A stretch of DNA of 64,000 nt from Woeseiaceae bacterium (GTDB lineage Bacteria > Pseudomonadota > Gammaproteobacteria > Steroidobacterales > Woeseiaceae). The stretch covers positions 46,862 through 110,861 of the forward strand of contig JASJCQ010000009.1 in assembly GCA_030065915.1 (NCBI GenBank), in the 5' to 3' direction. Made by a program: the position numbers and the translations under genes. The notes under the pieces are model-generated. The model was not told the DNA's origin, made no database searches, and worked only from the letters and a program-made list of their open reading frames with translations. The first letter of the stretch is position 1, and each line of letters opens with the position of its first letter. Of this stretch, positions 27,157 to 37,114 are shown piece after piece.

Positions 27157-28137
27157 ATGGATCTGAAACCAGCCACGAGAATTGCAGTCCCCGGAACAAG
27201 CGGTGCCACGGTTGCGTTGATGGTGATGATCGCGGTGCAATTGGCGGCCTGTAGTTCCGGAGGAGGCGGCACGAGCGGCGCCACAGTCCCGCAGCCAACC
27301 CCACCGCCTTCCGGGGGTGTTGCGACGCCTGAGGATACCGCGAATTACACGGAGCTGACGACGCGCACTCTCGACGCGGATGGCGTCACTACCGGAATGA
27401 GTGCCTACGACCTGGTTCGAGCGTTTGGCGGTCCCAATCCGATTGAAGCTCCGGATCTGTATGCCGTGAATCATCCGGGTGTCGAGCACATTTACGAAGA
27501 CTTCGACGCTACTGTCGGCAATCATTTCGTCTTCATTGTTCACCGGGATGTGGACATCGATCGTGACAAGACCAGTATCACCGATCGACAGCGCAACGAG
27601 ATCAAGACCTACGGTGGCTCGGAGGAGGCGGTAAAAGGCTTTGAGAACGAGACATTCGTATACCGGTGGAAATTCAAGATCAATGCAGACATGGAGGTAT
27701 CCACTCGCTTCTCGCATTTTTTCCAGTTGAAGGCGGTAGGCGGAAACGACAGCCAGCCCATACTGACGATTTCAGGTGCCGAGCGCAGTGGCGAAGACGG
27801 TATCGAAGTGCGCCACAGTCCGCTGACGGACACAACACTGTTGCAACGCGTGCCCTGGAGCATGGTCACAGGAGAATGGGTTGAGGTCTATTGCCGCGCA
27901 ACGTTTGCCGATTCTGCGGATCTGCGTCTCATCGCTACACGGGTGAGCGATGATGCCGTCATTTTCGATATCGACGTAACCGGGCTGGATCTTTGGCGAG
28001 GCGAGGACCCCAGCCACTTCGTTCGGCCGAAATGGGGCATCTATCGATCGCTACTCGACCTCGAGAATCTTCGACCGGATGAGGAGAGCGTGCGCTTTGC
28101 GAGCTTTTCTGTGAGCGAAGTGATGTTGGCAGACTAG
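27157..28137 (+). CDS. Exported lipoprotein with lectin/lyase-like jelly-roll domain
   Basis: The 326-residue protein has a lipoprotein signal (lipobox LAAC) and a Gly/Pro-rich linker. A beta-rich domain follows, with ETFVYRWKFKINADMEVST, SHFFQLKAVGGNDSQPILTI, WVEVYCRATF, RPKWGIYRSL and EESVRFASFSVSE. This pattern looks like the concanavalin-A-like fold used by heparin-lyase-type polysaccharide lyases, but I cannot name the family with confidence. It sits between two PL7 genes (56 and 43 bases from its neighbours), so a further lyase or binding protein for alginate or a co-occurring uronate polymer is likely. No PL7 motif (RSELR, QIH) is present. Confidence 0.75.
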   Translation: MDLKPATRIAVPGTSGATVALMVMIAVQLAACSSGGGGTSGATVPQPTPPPSGGVATPEDTANYTELTTRTLDADGVTTGMSAYDLVRAFGGPNPIEAPDLYAVNHPGVEHIYEDFDATVGNHFVFIVHRDVDIDRDKTSITDRQRNEIKTYGGSEEAVKGFENETFVYRWKFKINADMEVSTRFSHFFQLKAVGGNDSQPILTISGAERSGEDGIEVRHSPLTDTTLLQRVPWSMVTGEWVEVYCRATFADSADLRLIATRVSDDAVIFDIDVTGLDLWRGEDPSHFVRPKWGIYRSLLDLENLRPDEESVRFASFSVSEVMLAD

Positions 28138-28180
28138 GTACCGTCACTGGCTCCCGCTCTACAAGATCAACCACCAGAAT

Positions 28181-29254
28181 GTGAACAGGATGATGAAAAA
28201 CAAATTGGCGAAAGTACTCGCGATTGCAGCACTTATTCCTTTAGCAGCCTACGCCGAGAAACCGGCCGACCGCATTGATTTGCGCCTGTGGAAGCTGACG
28301 CTTCCGACGGACCAAGATGATGATGGCAAGGTTGACGAAATCAGTGTTCGTGCTTTGCAGGATTACTCGCATCCCGACTTCTTCTATCTGGATGAAAACG
28401 GATGGCTGGTGTTCAGCGCTCCGAACAAGGCGGTTACGACAGCAAACTCAACGAATACGCGCAGTGAGTTGCGCCAGATGTATCGCGGAACGAACACCAG
28501 TATCGGCACGCACGATCGCAAGAATAATTTCGCGCTAAAGGCGCATAAGCGCGCCCGAAAATTTGCCGACATCGGCGGTCAGCTCGAAGCGACACTGCGA
28601 GTTCTTCACGTTGCGAGAAATGCAAAAAACCCGGCAAAGAAGCCTGCGTTCTCGGTTGTGGTTGGACAGATCCATGCGGATAAAGACGACGATCAGGTTA
28701 GAAAAGGAACAGGCTTCGGCTACGGCAACGAGCCTATTAAGATCTACTACAAGAAATGGCCGGGACACGAGAAAGGCTCAGTGTTCTGGACCTATGAAAG
28801 AAACCTGGCTCGCGACAATCCCGACAGGACGGACATCGTCTATCCCGTCTGGGGCAACACCTGGGAGAATCCGGAGGACCCCGGCGAAGACGGCATCGCA
28901 CTCGGCGAAGTGTTCAACTACAACATCAACGTGCACAACAACATCATGTATCTGACCTTCAGGACGAAAGACCCGGCTCGTACAGTGTCATACGAGGTCG
29001 ACCTGTCCAATAATGTCGACGCCAACGGTAAGGTCGATGAGAAGGACAACCCGAAAGGTTACTCGGGCGATGCCATGTACTTTAAGGCGGGCGCCTACAA
29101 CCAATGTAGTGCGAGAGATCAACCGGGGTTCTGGTACCCGGCTTGCGCCGGTACGGGATTCTGGGAAACAGACAAAGCAAACGGCGACTACGTGGCTGTC
29201 GCTTTTGGGCGAATCCAGCTCAGCCAATCGGTGGACATGTCCCGTCAGCAATAG
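28181..29254 (+). CDS. PL7 alginate lyase, secreted
   Basis: The 357-residue protein has a signal peptide ending near AAYA (residue 25; no lipobox), so it is periplasmic or secreted rather than lipid-anchored. A single PL7 domain follows: LRLWKLTLP opening, RSELR (94-98), QIH (163-165) and YFKAGAYNQ (300-308), all intact. The QIH form suggests guluronate-containing substrates. The listed start is GTG; ATG at 28190 or 28193 would shorten it by three or four residues without affecting the signal. It has no carbohydrate-binding module, in contrast to the first PL7 enzyme, so the pair probably splits surface and periplasmic degradation. Confidence 0.93.
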   Translation: MNRMMKNKLAKVLAIAALIPLAAYAEKPADRIDLRLWKLTLPTDQDDDGKVDEISVRALQDYSHPDFFYLDENGWLVFSAPNKAVTTANSTNTRSELRQMYRGTNTSIGTHDRKNNFALKAHKRARKFADIGGQLEATLRVLHVARNAKNPAKKPAFSVVVGQIHADKDDDQVRKGTGFGYGNEPIKIYYKKWPGHEKGSVFWTYERNLARDNPDRTDIVYPVWGNTWENPEDPGEDGIALGEVFNYNINVHNNIMYLTFRTKDPARTVSYEVDLSNNVDANGKVDEKDNPKGYSGDAMYFKAGAYNQCSARDQPGFWYPACAGTGFWETDKANGDYVAVAFGRIQLSQSVDMSRQQ

Positions 29255-29416
29255 GCAAACGTTGTATCCAGTATGACCGGCGCGCCACTGACCCGGATCT
29301 TTTCGCTCATAGCCGTCACCGATTCAAGGAATAACGTGGGGCTGGTCTGGGCCGGAGTTCCATCAACGGGCCGAAGTAATAAAGTGGCGTATTTCCGGAG
29401 TCCCTCACGAGGAACT

Positions 29417-29434
29417 GACCGTTTCTCAACGGTC
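29417..29434 (+). terminator. Hairpin between the alginate locus and recQ
   Basis: GACCGTT (29417-29423) and AACGGTC (29428-29434) form a perfect 7-pair stem with a TCTC loop, followed by GCTCTTGTGT, a weak T-rich run. It is 162 bases past the last lyase gene and 24 bases before recQ. It could end the alginate operon or influence recQ translation. Confidence 0.4.
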
Positions 29435-29457
29435 GCTCTTGTGTACACTCACGCCCA

Positions 29458-31257
29458 ATGTCCGACACACCCCTGCAGATCCTCAACGACGTCTTCGGCT
29501 ACCCCGCCTTCCGGGGTCAGCAGCAGGCAATCATCGAATCCGCGATCGAAGGTCGTGACGCGCTGGTGCTGATGCCGACCGGCGGTGGAAAGTCGTTGTG
29601 CTACCAGGTTCCGGCGATGCTCAGGCAGGGCACCGGGCTCGTTGTTTCGCCGTTGATCGCACTGATGCAGGACCAGGTCGCCGCACTAAGCGAACTCGGT
29701 ATTGAGGCGGGCTTCCTGAACTCCAGTCAATCCTTTGAGGAGCAGCAGGACGTCATCACCAGACTGAGGCAGGGCAGGCTGCAGCTGCTGTACGTCGCAC
29801 CGGAACGCCTCGCGACAGGCAACACACGTGCCCTGCTGCGTGAGATTCCCATCTCGCTGATTGCGATCGATGAGGCCCACTGCGTGTCTCAGTGGGGGCA
29901 CGATTTCCGCCAGGAGTACATGTCCTTAGGCGAGCTGGGTGCGATGTTTCCCGGCGTGCCGCGCATGGCGGTCACGGCGACGGCCACGGGCAGGACGCGA
30001 GAGGAAATCGTCGATCGCCTGGCGCTCGATTCACCGGAGGTATTTATCTCTCCGTTTGACCGGCCCAATATCTACTACGCCGTCCATGCAAAGACCGATC
30101 CTCGTTCGCAGCTGCTGAAGTTCCTGAATTCGCATCGCGGCGAAGCCGGCATCGTGTATTGCCTGTCGCGCAAGAAGACGGAGAGTACGGCCGAGTGGTT
30201 ATGCCAGCAGGGATTGAAGGCACTGCCGTACCACGCCGGCCTCGATGCTGAAACGCGGAATGAGAACCAGCGCCGCTTCCTCGTCGAGGATGGTCTGATC
30301 ATCGTCGCGACCATCGCATTCGGCATGGGCATCGACAAACCCGACGTTCGCTTCGTGGCGCATCTCGACCTGCCGAAGAGCCTGGAGTCTTACTACCAGG
30401 AGACGGGTCGCGCGGGCCGCGACGGCGAGCCGGCAGATGCCTGGATGGTCTACGGTCTGCAGGACGTCGTGCGCCTGCGTCAGATGCTCGATGAGTCAGA
30501 TGCAGGCGAAGAGCACAAACGTTACGAGCGTTACAAGCTGGAGGCTCTTTTGGGCTGGTGCGAAGGCACTGGCTGTCGGCGTAAACCGCTGCTGGAATAC
30601 TTCGGAGACTCGCTGGCCAGGGACTGCGGCAATTGCGACGGTTGCCTCGTGCCGGCAAGGACCTGGGACGGAACGGAAGCTGCGCAGAAGCTGCTGTCTA
30701 CCGTGTACCGCACCGAGCAACGCTTCGGCGCCGCACACCTCGTCGATGTGTTGCTCGGCAAAACGACGGACAAGGTCCGGCAGCACCGGCACGCGAGCTT
30801 GAGTGTCTTCGGCATCGGGCAGGATCTGGCGGCTTCGACATGGCGTTCCGTCGTACGCCAGTTGGTTGCGGCAGGGCACCTGCGCGCAGATGCCGAGCGT
30901 TTCGGCGCACTTGTCCTGACGGAGTCCAGCCGCGGTGTATTGCGGGGCGAGACGCCAATCGCGTTTCGGGAGGACCCGAAGGCGCCGGCCAAGACTTCCG
31001 GGCGCGCGTCCCGGTCGCTGACCATCGCAGACGAGGACCTGCCACTTTGGGAGGCGCTGCGCGCCTGCCGCCAGTCGCTGGCGGACGAGCACAACGTACC
31101 GGCGTACGTCATTTTTCATGATCGGACGCTGCACGAGATGCTGACCGTTCGCCCGCAGACTGAGGGGGAGATGCTGTCGGTCAGCGGGATAGGGCAGACG
31201 AAGCTGGACCGTTACGGCGCCGATTTTCTGAACGTTATCCGCGACACCGCGGTCTGA
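29458..31257 (+). CDS. recQ: ATP-dependent DNA helicase RecQ
   Basis: The 599-residue superfamily-2 3'-5' helicase acts in recombination and replication-fork repair. Motifs seen in order: FRGQQQAII (motif 0), [12 protein letters not shown] (Walker A), [14 protein letters not shown] (Walker B and aromatic loop), [18 protein letters not shown], and the [10 protein letters not shown] arginine-finger motif. A four-Cys zinc segment follows ([11 protein letters not shown] to DCGNCDGC), then an RQC winged helix and a C-terminal HRDC domain ([20 protein letters not shown]). The length is typical (E. coli about 609). It is probably an independent unit and not part of the alginate locus. Confidence 0.96.
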   Translation: MSDTPLQILNDVFGYPAFRGQQQAIIESAIEGRDALVLMPTGGGKSLCYQVPAMLRQGTGLVVSPLIALMQDQVAALSELGIEAGFLNSSQSFEEQQDVITRLRQGRLQLLYVAPERLATGNTRALLREIPISLIAIDEAHCVSQWGHDFRQEYMSLGELGAMFPGVPRMAVTATATGRTREEIVDRLALDSPEVFISPFDRPNIYYAVHAKTDPRSQLLKFLNSHRGEAGIVYCLSRKKTESTAEWLCQQGLKALPYHAGLDAETRNENQRRFLVEDGLIIVATIAFGMGIDKPDVRFVAHLDLPKSLESYYQETGRAGRDGEPADAWMVYGLQDVVRLRQMLDESDAGEEHKRYERYKLEALLGWCEGTGCRRKPLLEYFGDSLARDCGNCDGCLVPARTWDGTEAAQKLLSTVYRTEQRFGAAHLVDVLLGKTTDKVRQHRHASLSVFGIGQDLAASTWRSVVRQLVAAGHLRADAERFGALVLTESSRGVLRGETPIAFREDPKAPAKTSGRASRSLTIADEDLPLWEALRACRQSLADEHNVPAYVIFHDRTLHEMLTVRPQTEGEMLSVSGIGQTKLDRYGADFLNVIRDTAV

Positions 31258-31594
31258 CCACTTTTTCGTCGCAACCTTGACGTAAACCCCTGATAAAAAG
31301 GGTTTTTTGGGGATTCCGCGGTTGAGCCAGACCCGACTTCGTCGATGCCCGGTTGGCGGCGCTCAAACCCGTCGAATGCCGCTAGCACTGTGGCTCGTGA
31401 CCGCCATCACACTCCCGCCCGTCAATTACCGCCAACTTTGGCCAACCCGGAACGAACTGCCGTGTTTTTGAGGCGCAGTTCACAGATATGCTGTCGCGAT
31501 TAGCCAACACTAGCCGATAACTGCAGTGCCGCTCCGGGCCATACCCTGTCGGCACGAGCATATGGAATATGTAAAGCAGAAAAGGATTTTCGAT
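31258..31594. other. Intergenic region with recQ terminator; otherwise nothing recognised
   Basis: It holds the terminator described at 31284-31308, then about 280 bases in which I see no gene or named RNA. The promoter for the long plus-strand cluster that starts at 31595 must lie here. Confidence 0.5.
31284..31308 (+). terminator. Probable intrinsic terminator of recQ
   Basis: AAACCC (31284-31289) pairs with GGGTTT (31300-31305) across a 10-base A-rich loop and is followed by further T residues (GGGTTTTTT). It is 26 bases past the recQ stop. The stem is short, so confidence is moderate. Confidence 0.55.
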
Positions 31595-32119
31595 ATGTCG
31601 AGACTCGGCCTCATTCTATCGGTGCTGTTTCTGTCGTGGTCATTCAGCGTTCCGACCACCGCACAGGACCTGTCCGGAGACGACATGCGCAGCCTGGACG
31701 GCCAGGTCCAGGAGATCAAATCGGACGTTCTCGATATCGCGTCTGAGCTTGGCAACCTGGAAGAGCGGCTGCTCTATCCGTCTAACACCCAGCTCGCACT
31801 GTTTGTGTCGATGCCCGCGAACGAGTCTTTCCGACTCGATGCGGTCAAGATCGAGATCAACGGCGAGATGGCGACGCATCACATCTACAGCTTCCAGGAA
31901 CTGGAGGCGCTGCGGAAGGGCGGCGTGCAGAAGGTGTATGCCGGCAACATCGTGACCGGTGATCATGAGCTGCGTGTGACGATGCTCGGCAAGCTTGAGA
32001 ACGGCAAGGACTTCGACCAGTCCGGCAGCTTCACGTTCAACAAAGGCGTCAAGCCGAAATCACTCGGCATAACTCTCGCCGGCCCAGGACAGAGCGGAAT
32101 CCAGGTCGGGGACTGGTAA
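31595..32119 (+). CDS. Exported coiled-coil/beta-domain protein at head of ExbBD-AgmX cluster
   Basis: I chose ATG 31595 because AAAGGA lies eight bases upstream and the product then begins with a clean signal peptide (SRLGLILSVLFLSWSFSVPTTAQ). Upstream in-frame starts at 31562 and 31526 lack this. The mature 150 residues start with a short heptad-like helix (LDGQVQEIKSDVLDIASELGNLEERLL), followed by a beta-rich domain with NTQLALFVSM, VKIEINGEMATHHIY and HELRVTMLGKLENG, reminiscent of PEGA-type or fibronectin-like modules. It is three bases upstream of a TPR gene, so it is the first gene of the cluster. The function is unknown; it is probably a periplasmic component of the envelope machine. 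Confidence 0.78.
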   Translation: MSRLGLILSVLFLSWSFSVPTTAQDLSGDDMRSLDGQVQEIKSDVLDIASELGNLEERLLYPSNTQLALFVSMPANESFRLDAVKIEINGEMATHHIYSFQELEALRKGGVQKVYAGNIVTGDHELRVTMLGKLENGKDFDQSGSFTFNKGVKPKSLGITLAGPGQSGIQVGDW

Positions 32120-32122
32120 GCC

Positions 32123-34009
32123 ATGCGTCGAGCACCGGCCTCATGGATCGGTCTCTTGTTGCTTGGCCTGCTGGCAACGAGCCCGTCTCGCAGTGAAGCG
32201 CTAAAGGACCTGTACTTTGGCGAGGCGCTCTATTACGCCCACCAGGGACAGTTCTTCGAGGCGCTGGAGCGACTCGATGGCGAGGTCAAGCAGCACGACG
32301 ACGTCGACGAGCCGGAACTGGATACGCTCTACGCTCACATCGACGATGCCGAATTCTCACTCGGCGATTTTGAGCTCCGCTACCGCATGCATCACCGGGC
32401 AGGTCGCGCCATCAAGGCCGTGCTCGAAGGCGCCGTCGACGAACGCATCCGTAACGATGCCGCGTATCGTCTGGCGCGAATCCACTTCCAGAAGAACCAG
32501 CTTGAAGACGCGTTGCTTGCGCTCGATCGCATCGACGGCAAGATACCGGAGTCGATCCGCGACGACATCGAGTTCCTGCGCGCCAATGTCTACCTTGCGC
32601 AGGCGAAGCCGGAAGAATCCATAGCAACGCTCGAGCAACTGAAGAACTCGGACAGCTTCGCGGGCTTCGCCGCGTACAACCTTGGCATCGCGTTTCTGCA
32701 GAGCGGGCAGCGGCAGCAAGCCCTTGAGCAGCTGGATCGGGCCGGGCAGATCGTGACCAAAGACCCGGCCGAGCTCGCGATCCGCGACAAGGCAAACCTG
32801 GTGCTCGGCACGATACTGCTCGAGGACGGCGAGCATGAACGGGCCATCCCGCCGCTGAATCGCGTACGCCTGGACGGGCCATTTTCCAACCAGGCACTGC
32901 TGAGTTCCGGCTGGGCGAACCTGTCCATCGATCGATACGAGCGAGCCATAGTGCCCTGGAACATTCTTGCGAGTCGCGAGGTCACGGACCTGGCTACCCA
33001 GGAAGCAATGCTTGCCTTGCCGTATGCATACGGAAAGCTCGACGTACACGGCCGCGCTGCGATCGCCTACGGTCATGCGCTGGACGCGTTTACCGCCGAA
33101 GTCGGCAAGCTGACCGAATCCATTGATAGCATCCGCGAAGGGAAGTTTCTCGAAGCGCTGGTGCGCGAAGAGATTCGCAAGGACAAGGACTGGGTCATTC
33201 GCCTGCGCTCGCTGCCCGAATCGCCCGAGACCTACTACCTGATGGAGCTCCTGGCCTCGCACGATTTCCAGACCGGGTTGCAGAATTACCTCGACCTGGC
33301 CGACCTGAAGGAGAAGCTCGAGACCTGGGAGTCAAGCTTCGACTCCTTCGACGAGATGGTCGATATACGCGCAACGCACTACCAACCTCTGCTGCCCGAC
33401 GTGGACACGCAGTTCCGTGAGCTCGACTCGCGACTTCGGCTGCGCATCGAACAACACAAGATGCTGGTCCGTAGACGCGACGACTTGTTGACGACGCCGA
33501 GACCGGAATTCCTCGCGACGCGCGACGAACAGGCGATACTCGCCAAGCTCGAGGCCATGGACGCTCAGCTGACGGACCCCGAGTCACCATCCCAGGCTGA
33601 CATGCGGCAGCGAATTCAGCGACTGAAGGGCACGTTGACCTGGAAGCTGGAGACCGAATACCACGAGCGACTGGCGGTCTTCGACGCGAATCTGCGCAGC
33701 CTCGGCGCTGCTATGGCTATCGCGCAGGAGCAATACGATGCCTTTGTCCGTTCCCGCCAGGCCGCAACGCACAGTTTCGTCGGCTACGAGAAACCCGTTA
33801 ATCGCCTGCGCCTGCGCGTGAAGGCTGCCATCGACAGAGTCGATCTGCTCATGGCGAGGCAGGGTCGATCCCTGGAGGTCGCCGCCGTCGACGAATTGAT
33901 CGCGCGCCGCAGCCGACTCAAGAACTACGGCGACAAGGCGCGCTTCGCGCTGGCCGACAGCTACGACCGAGCCACGCAGTCACAGGCTCGTGTGGAAGAG
34001 GTGCAATGA
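32123..34009 (+). CDS. TPR-containing exported protein
   Basis: The 628-residue protein has a signal peptide (WIGLLLLGLLATSPSRS) and, over about residues 28-330, tandem TPR-like helical pairs (YYAHQGQFFEALERLDG, YRLARIHFQKNQLEDALLAL, YNLGIAFLQSGQRQQALEQL). The C-terminal half is long and alpha-helical with coiled-coil character (about 380-620). TPR arrays of this kind scaffold periplasmic assemblies. The gene overlaps the next TPR gene by four bases (ATGA at 34006-34009). The cluster order recalls AglT/GltE-type TPR proteins of the Myxococcus gliding machinery, but direct homology cannot be judged from sequence inspection. Confidence 0.85.
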   Translation: MRRAPASWIGLLLLGLLATSPSRSEALKDLYFGEALYYAHQGQFFEALERLDGEVKQHDDVDEPELDTLYAHIDDAEFSLGDFELRYRMHHRAGRAIKAVLEGAVDERIRNDAAYRLARIHFQKNQLEDALLALDRIDGKIPESIRDDIEFLRANVYLAQAKPEESIATLEQLKNSDSFAGFAAYNLGIAFLQSGQRQQALEQLDRAGQIVTKDPAELAIRDKANLVLGTILLEDGEHERAIPPLNRVRLDGPFSNQALLSSGWANLSIDRYERAIVPWNILASREVTDLATQEAMLALPYAYGKLDVHGRAAIAYGHALDAFTAEVGKLTESIDSIREGKFLEALVREEIRKDKDWVIRLRSLPESPETYYLMELLASHDFQTGLQNYLDLADLKEKLETWESSFDSFDEMVDIRATHYQPLLPDVDTQFRELDSRLRLRIEQHKMLVRRRDDLLTTPRPEFLATRDEQAILAKLEAMDAQLTDPESPSQADMRQRIQRLKGTLTWKLETEYHERLAVFDANLRSLGAAMAIAQEQYDAFVRSRQAATHSFVGYEKPVNRLRLRVKAAIDRVDLLMARQGRSLEVAAVDELIARRSRLKNYGDKARFALADSYDRATQSQARVEEVQ

Positions 34010-37000
34010 AGCACAGAATTATCATCTGCCTGACGATCGCGGCCGGATTGTCCGCCTGCGCCACGGCCAGCAAGAACGGCACGCTCGCCGAGCTGGAGGC
34101 GATGCCTGCGGATGTCGACGAGGTTTACCTCGCCGACAGCCTTGAGCGCGCCGCTGAGAGTTACCGGCGCTACCTGCAGGAAACTGCCGAGAGCGAGCGC
34201 ACACCGGAGGCGATGCGCCGCCTGGCAGACCTTCAGATCGAACAGGAATACGGCGTCATCGGCGGCGGCAGCAAGGTCGTCGAAATGGCGGCGCCGGACC
34301 AGGCGACGCCGACGGCGAAGATCGTTGCCCAACGCAGCGCCCCGGCACCCATCGAGCCTTCCGAATCGGATCTCGAGTTCGAGAATCGCGCCACGGAACG
34401 TGCCGAACTGCTGTCGAGCACGAATGACCTCGACGTGCCGCTGCCCGGCGACGAGGCCGGACAGGTGCCGACCGGACCGCGCGAGGCGATCAAGACCTAC
34501 TGGCAGATCCTGGAAACGTATCCGAATTACGAACGCAATGACCAGGTGCTTTACCAGCTGTCGCGTGCCTATGACGAGATCGGCGAGCCCGACAAGGCGA
34601 TGGAGGTCATGGATCGTTTCGTCCGCGAATACCCGTACTCGGGATTCATGGACGAAGTGTACTTCCGTCGCGGCGAATACTACTTCGTCAGGAAGAAGTA
34701 CCTGGACGCCGAAGACGCCTATGGCGCGATCATCACCAAGGGTGCCAGCTCGTCCTACTACGAGTTAGCGCTCTACAAGCTGGGTTGGGCGCTGTACAAG
34801 CAGGAAATGTACGAGATGGCATTGCACAACTACATTGCGATGCTCGATCACCGCAAGTCGATCGGCTATGACTTCGACCAGGACTTCGAAGAAAATGACG
34901 AGCACCGTGTCGCCGATACCTTCCGCGTCATCTCCCTGAGCTTCTCGAACCTGGGTGGTCCCGAGGTTCTCGACCAGTATTTCTCGGAGCATGGTCACCG
35001 CTCTTACGCCGACAAGATCTACAGCAACCTGGCGGAGTTCTACTTCGAGAAGCTCCGTTACGAAGATGCGGCGTCGGTCTACAAGTCCTACATCGCACTG
35101 AATCCGTATCACAAGGTGTCGCCGCACTTCAGCATGCGCATCGTCGATATCTACGCAGAGGCCGGGTTCCCGCAGCTGGTGGTAGAGGCGAAGAAGCAAT
35201 TCGCCAAAGACTTCGCGCTCGACGCGGACTACTGGTACTACTTCGATGTCGAGAACACGCCCGAAGTGGTCGGCTTCCTGAAGACGAACCTGACTGACCT
35301 CGCGGGGCACTACCACGCGCTGTACCAGGAAGAGTTGCTCGTGGACGATCAGGCGGAGAACTTCGCCGAAGCGTCGCAGTGGTACCGGCAGTTCCTTGCG
35401 TCGTTCCCGGCCGACGAAGAGTCGCCGCAGATTAACTACCAGCTTGCCGACCTGCTGCTGCAGAACGAGAACTTCGGTGAGGCAGCGCTGGAGTATGAGC
35501 GCACTGCCTACGAATATTCGGCCCACGAGCAAGCATCTGCGGCCGGTTACGCTGCGGTGTTCGCGCACAGGGAGCACCTGAAGCTCGCCACCGACACGGC
35601 GATCGATGCCGTCAAGCAGCAGACGGTCGCCAGTTCGTTGCGCTTCGCCGACACTTTCCCGCAGCACGAAGAAGCTCCCGTCGTCCTCGGCAACGCCGCC
35701 GATGACCTCTACGAGATGAAAGAGCTTGAGCGAGCGAGAGCGGCCGCGAGTACGCTCGTTGATCGGTATCCGGGCGCCGAGACGTCACTGGTTCGCGCGG
35801 CGTGGACGGTGATCGCTCATTCCTCGATCGAACTGGCCGAGTTCCCGACGGCAGAAGATGCATACGGCAACGTCCTCGCGCTGATGGAAGAAGACGATGA
35901 GTCGCGGGCGGACATCGTCGATGGTCTGGCCGCGTCAATTTACAAGCAGGGTGAACAGGCGATCGCAATTGAAGACTACCGCATGGCCGCCAATCACTTC
36001 CTGCGAATCAAGGAGCTTGCGCCGACGTCAACGATTCGCACGGCTGCCGAGTACGACGCCGCTGCGGCACTGATCAAGCTGTCTGACTGGAATGCCGCGT
36101 CGGACGTTCTCGAAGAATTTCGTGTGAGCCATCCTGAGCACGAACTGCAGTCAGAGGCGACCAAGCAGCTCGCCTACATTTACCGTGAAGACGGCCAGAT
36201 CGAACGTTCAGCCGCCGAGCATGAGCGCATTGCCGCCGAGGCGACGGATCCGGAGTTGGCCAGGGAAGCACTGTTGACCGCGGGCGAGCTCTACGACGAG
36301 GCGAAGGTCCTGGTTGATGCGATCCGCGTCTACGAGCAGTACGTGGCGGCCTACCCGCGGCCGCTCGATTTCGCCATTGAGACGCGAACGAGAATGGCGG
36401 AGATCTTCAAATCACAGAGCGACTACGAGCGCTACTACGCCGAGCTTGATGCCATCATCCTCGCAGACAGCGAGGCCGGTGCCGATCGAACCGATCGCAG
36501 CCGTTACCTTGCCTCTACCGCGGCGCTGGTCCTGGCAGAGCAGACGTTCGAGGCATTCGCCGGCATCGAACTCGTACAGCCGTTCGACAAGAGCCTGGCC
36601 CGCAAGCAGCAGAGCATGGACCGGGCGTTGGCGGCGTTCGAAGGGCTGGTGGCCTACGAGGTCGCGGAAGTCACAGCCGCTGCGACGTTCTACATCGCCG
36701 AGGTCTATTACAACTTCAGCGCCTCACTGGTCGACTCCGAGCGGCCGTCGGGCATGAGCGATGCCGAGAAAGTCGAGTACGAGCTGCTTATCGAAGAAGA
36801 GGCGTACCCGTTTGAGGAACGCGCCATCGACGTGCACGAACAGAACTTCGAGCTGCTGGCCGGTGGTCTCTTCAATCCGTGGATTGAGCAGAGCCTCGGC
36901 AAGCTTGCCGTGTTGATGCCGGGTCGCTACGCCAAAGCAGAGATCAGCGGCGGATACCTGAGCTCTATCGATACCTACGCATACCGCATGCCGATCGCAC

Positions 37001-37110
37001 CGCCGCTTGGCATGGAAGGCACCGAGAACGCCATGACTTCCCTCGAGACAGACGGAACCGAGCCCGTGCTGACGTCCGCTGGCGTCGCCGACCGCGCGGT
37101 GGAGGACTAA
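34006..37110 (+). CDS. Large TPR lipoprotein (1034 aa)
   Basis: The N-terminus is a lipoprotein signal (IIICLTIAAGLSAC, lipobox LSAC), so the protein should be anchored in the outer membrane facing the periplasm. TPR-like pairs run through most of the chain (about 155-850), such as DQVLYQLSRAYDEIGEPDKAM, YFRRGEYYFVRKKYLDAEDAY and YKLGWALYKQEMYEMAL. Many match the tolA-side YbgF/BamD style of TPR with frequent Tyr. The C-terminus is less regular. It overlaps the previous gene by four bases and is followed after four bases by another TPR lipoprotein. It is probably a structural periplasmic element of the ExbB/ExbD/AgmX complex, inferred from the operon. Confidence 0.87.
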   Translation: MKHRIIICLTIAAGLSACATASKNGTLAELEAMPADVDEVYLADSLERAAESYRRYLQETAESERTPEAMRRLADLQIEQEYGVIGGGSKVVEMAAPDQATPTAKIVAQRSAPAPIEPSESDLEFENRATERAELLSSTNDLDVPLPGDEAGQVPTGPREAIKTYWQILETYPNYERNDQVLYQLSRAYDEIGEPDKAMEVMDRFVREYPYSGFMDEVYFRRGEYYFVRKKYLDAEDAYGAIITKGASSSYYELALYKLGWALYKQEMYEMALHNYIAMLDHRKSIGYDFDQDFEENDEHRVADTFRVISLSFSNLGGPEVLDQYFSEHGHRSYADKIYSNLAEFYFEKLRYEDAASVYKSYIALNPYHKVSPHFSMRIVDIYAEAGFPQLVVEAKKQFAKDFALDADYWYYFDVENTPEVVGFLKTNLTDLAGHYHALYQEELLVDDQAENFAEASQWYRQFLASFPADEESPQINYQLADLLLQNENFGEAALEYERTAYEYSAHEQASAAGYAAVFAHREHLKLATDTAIDAVKQQTVASSLRFADTFPQHEEAPVVLGNAADDLYEMKELERARAAASTLVDRYPGAETSLVRAAWTVIAHSSIELAEFPTAEDAYGNVLALMEEDDESRADIVDGLAASIYKQGEQAIAIEDYRMAANHFLRIKELAPTSTIRTAAEYDAAAALIKLSDWNAASDVLEEFRVSHPEHELQSEATKQLAYIYREDGQIERSAAEHERIAAEATDPELAREALLTAGELYDEAKVLVDAIRVYEQYVAAYPRPLDFAIETRTRMAEIFKSQSDYERYYAELDAIILADSEAGADRTDRSRYLASTAALVLAEQTFEAFAGIELVQPFDKSLARKQQSMDRALAAFEGLVAYEVAEVTAAATFYIAEVYYNFSASLVDSERPSGMSDAEKVEYELLIEEEAYPFEERAIDVHEQNFELLAGGLFNPWIEQSLGKLAVLMPGRYAKAEISGGYLSSIDTYAYRMPIAPPLGMEGTENAMTSLETDGTEPVLTSAGVADRAVED

Positions 37111-37114
37111 AGCC

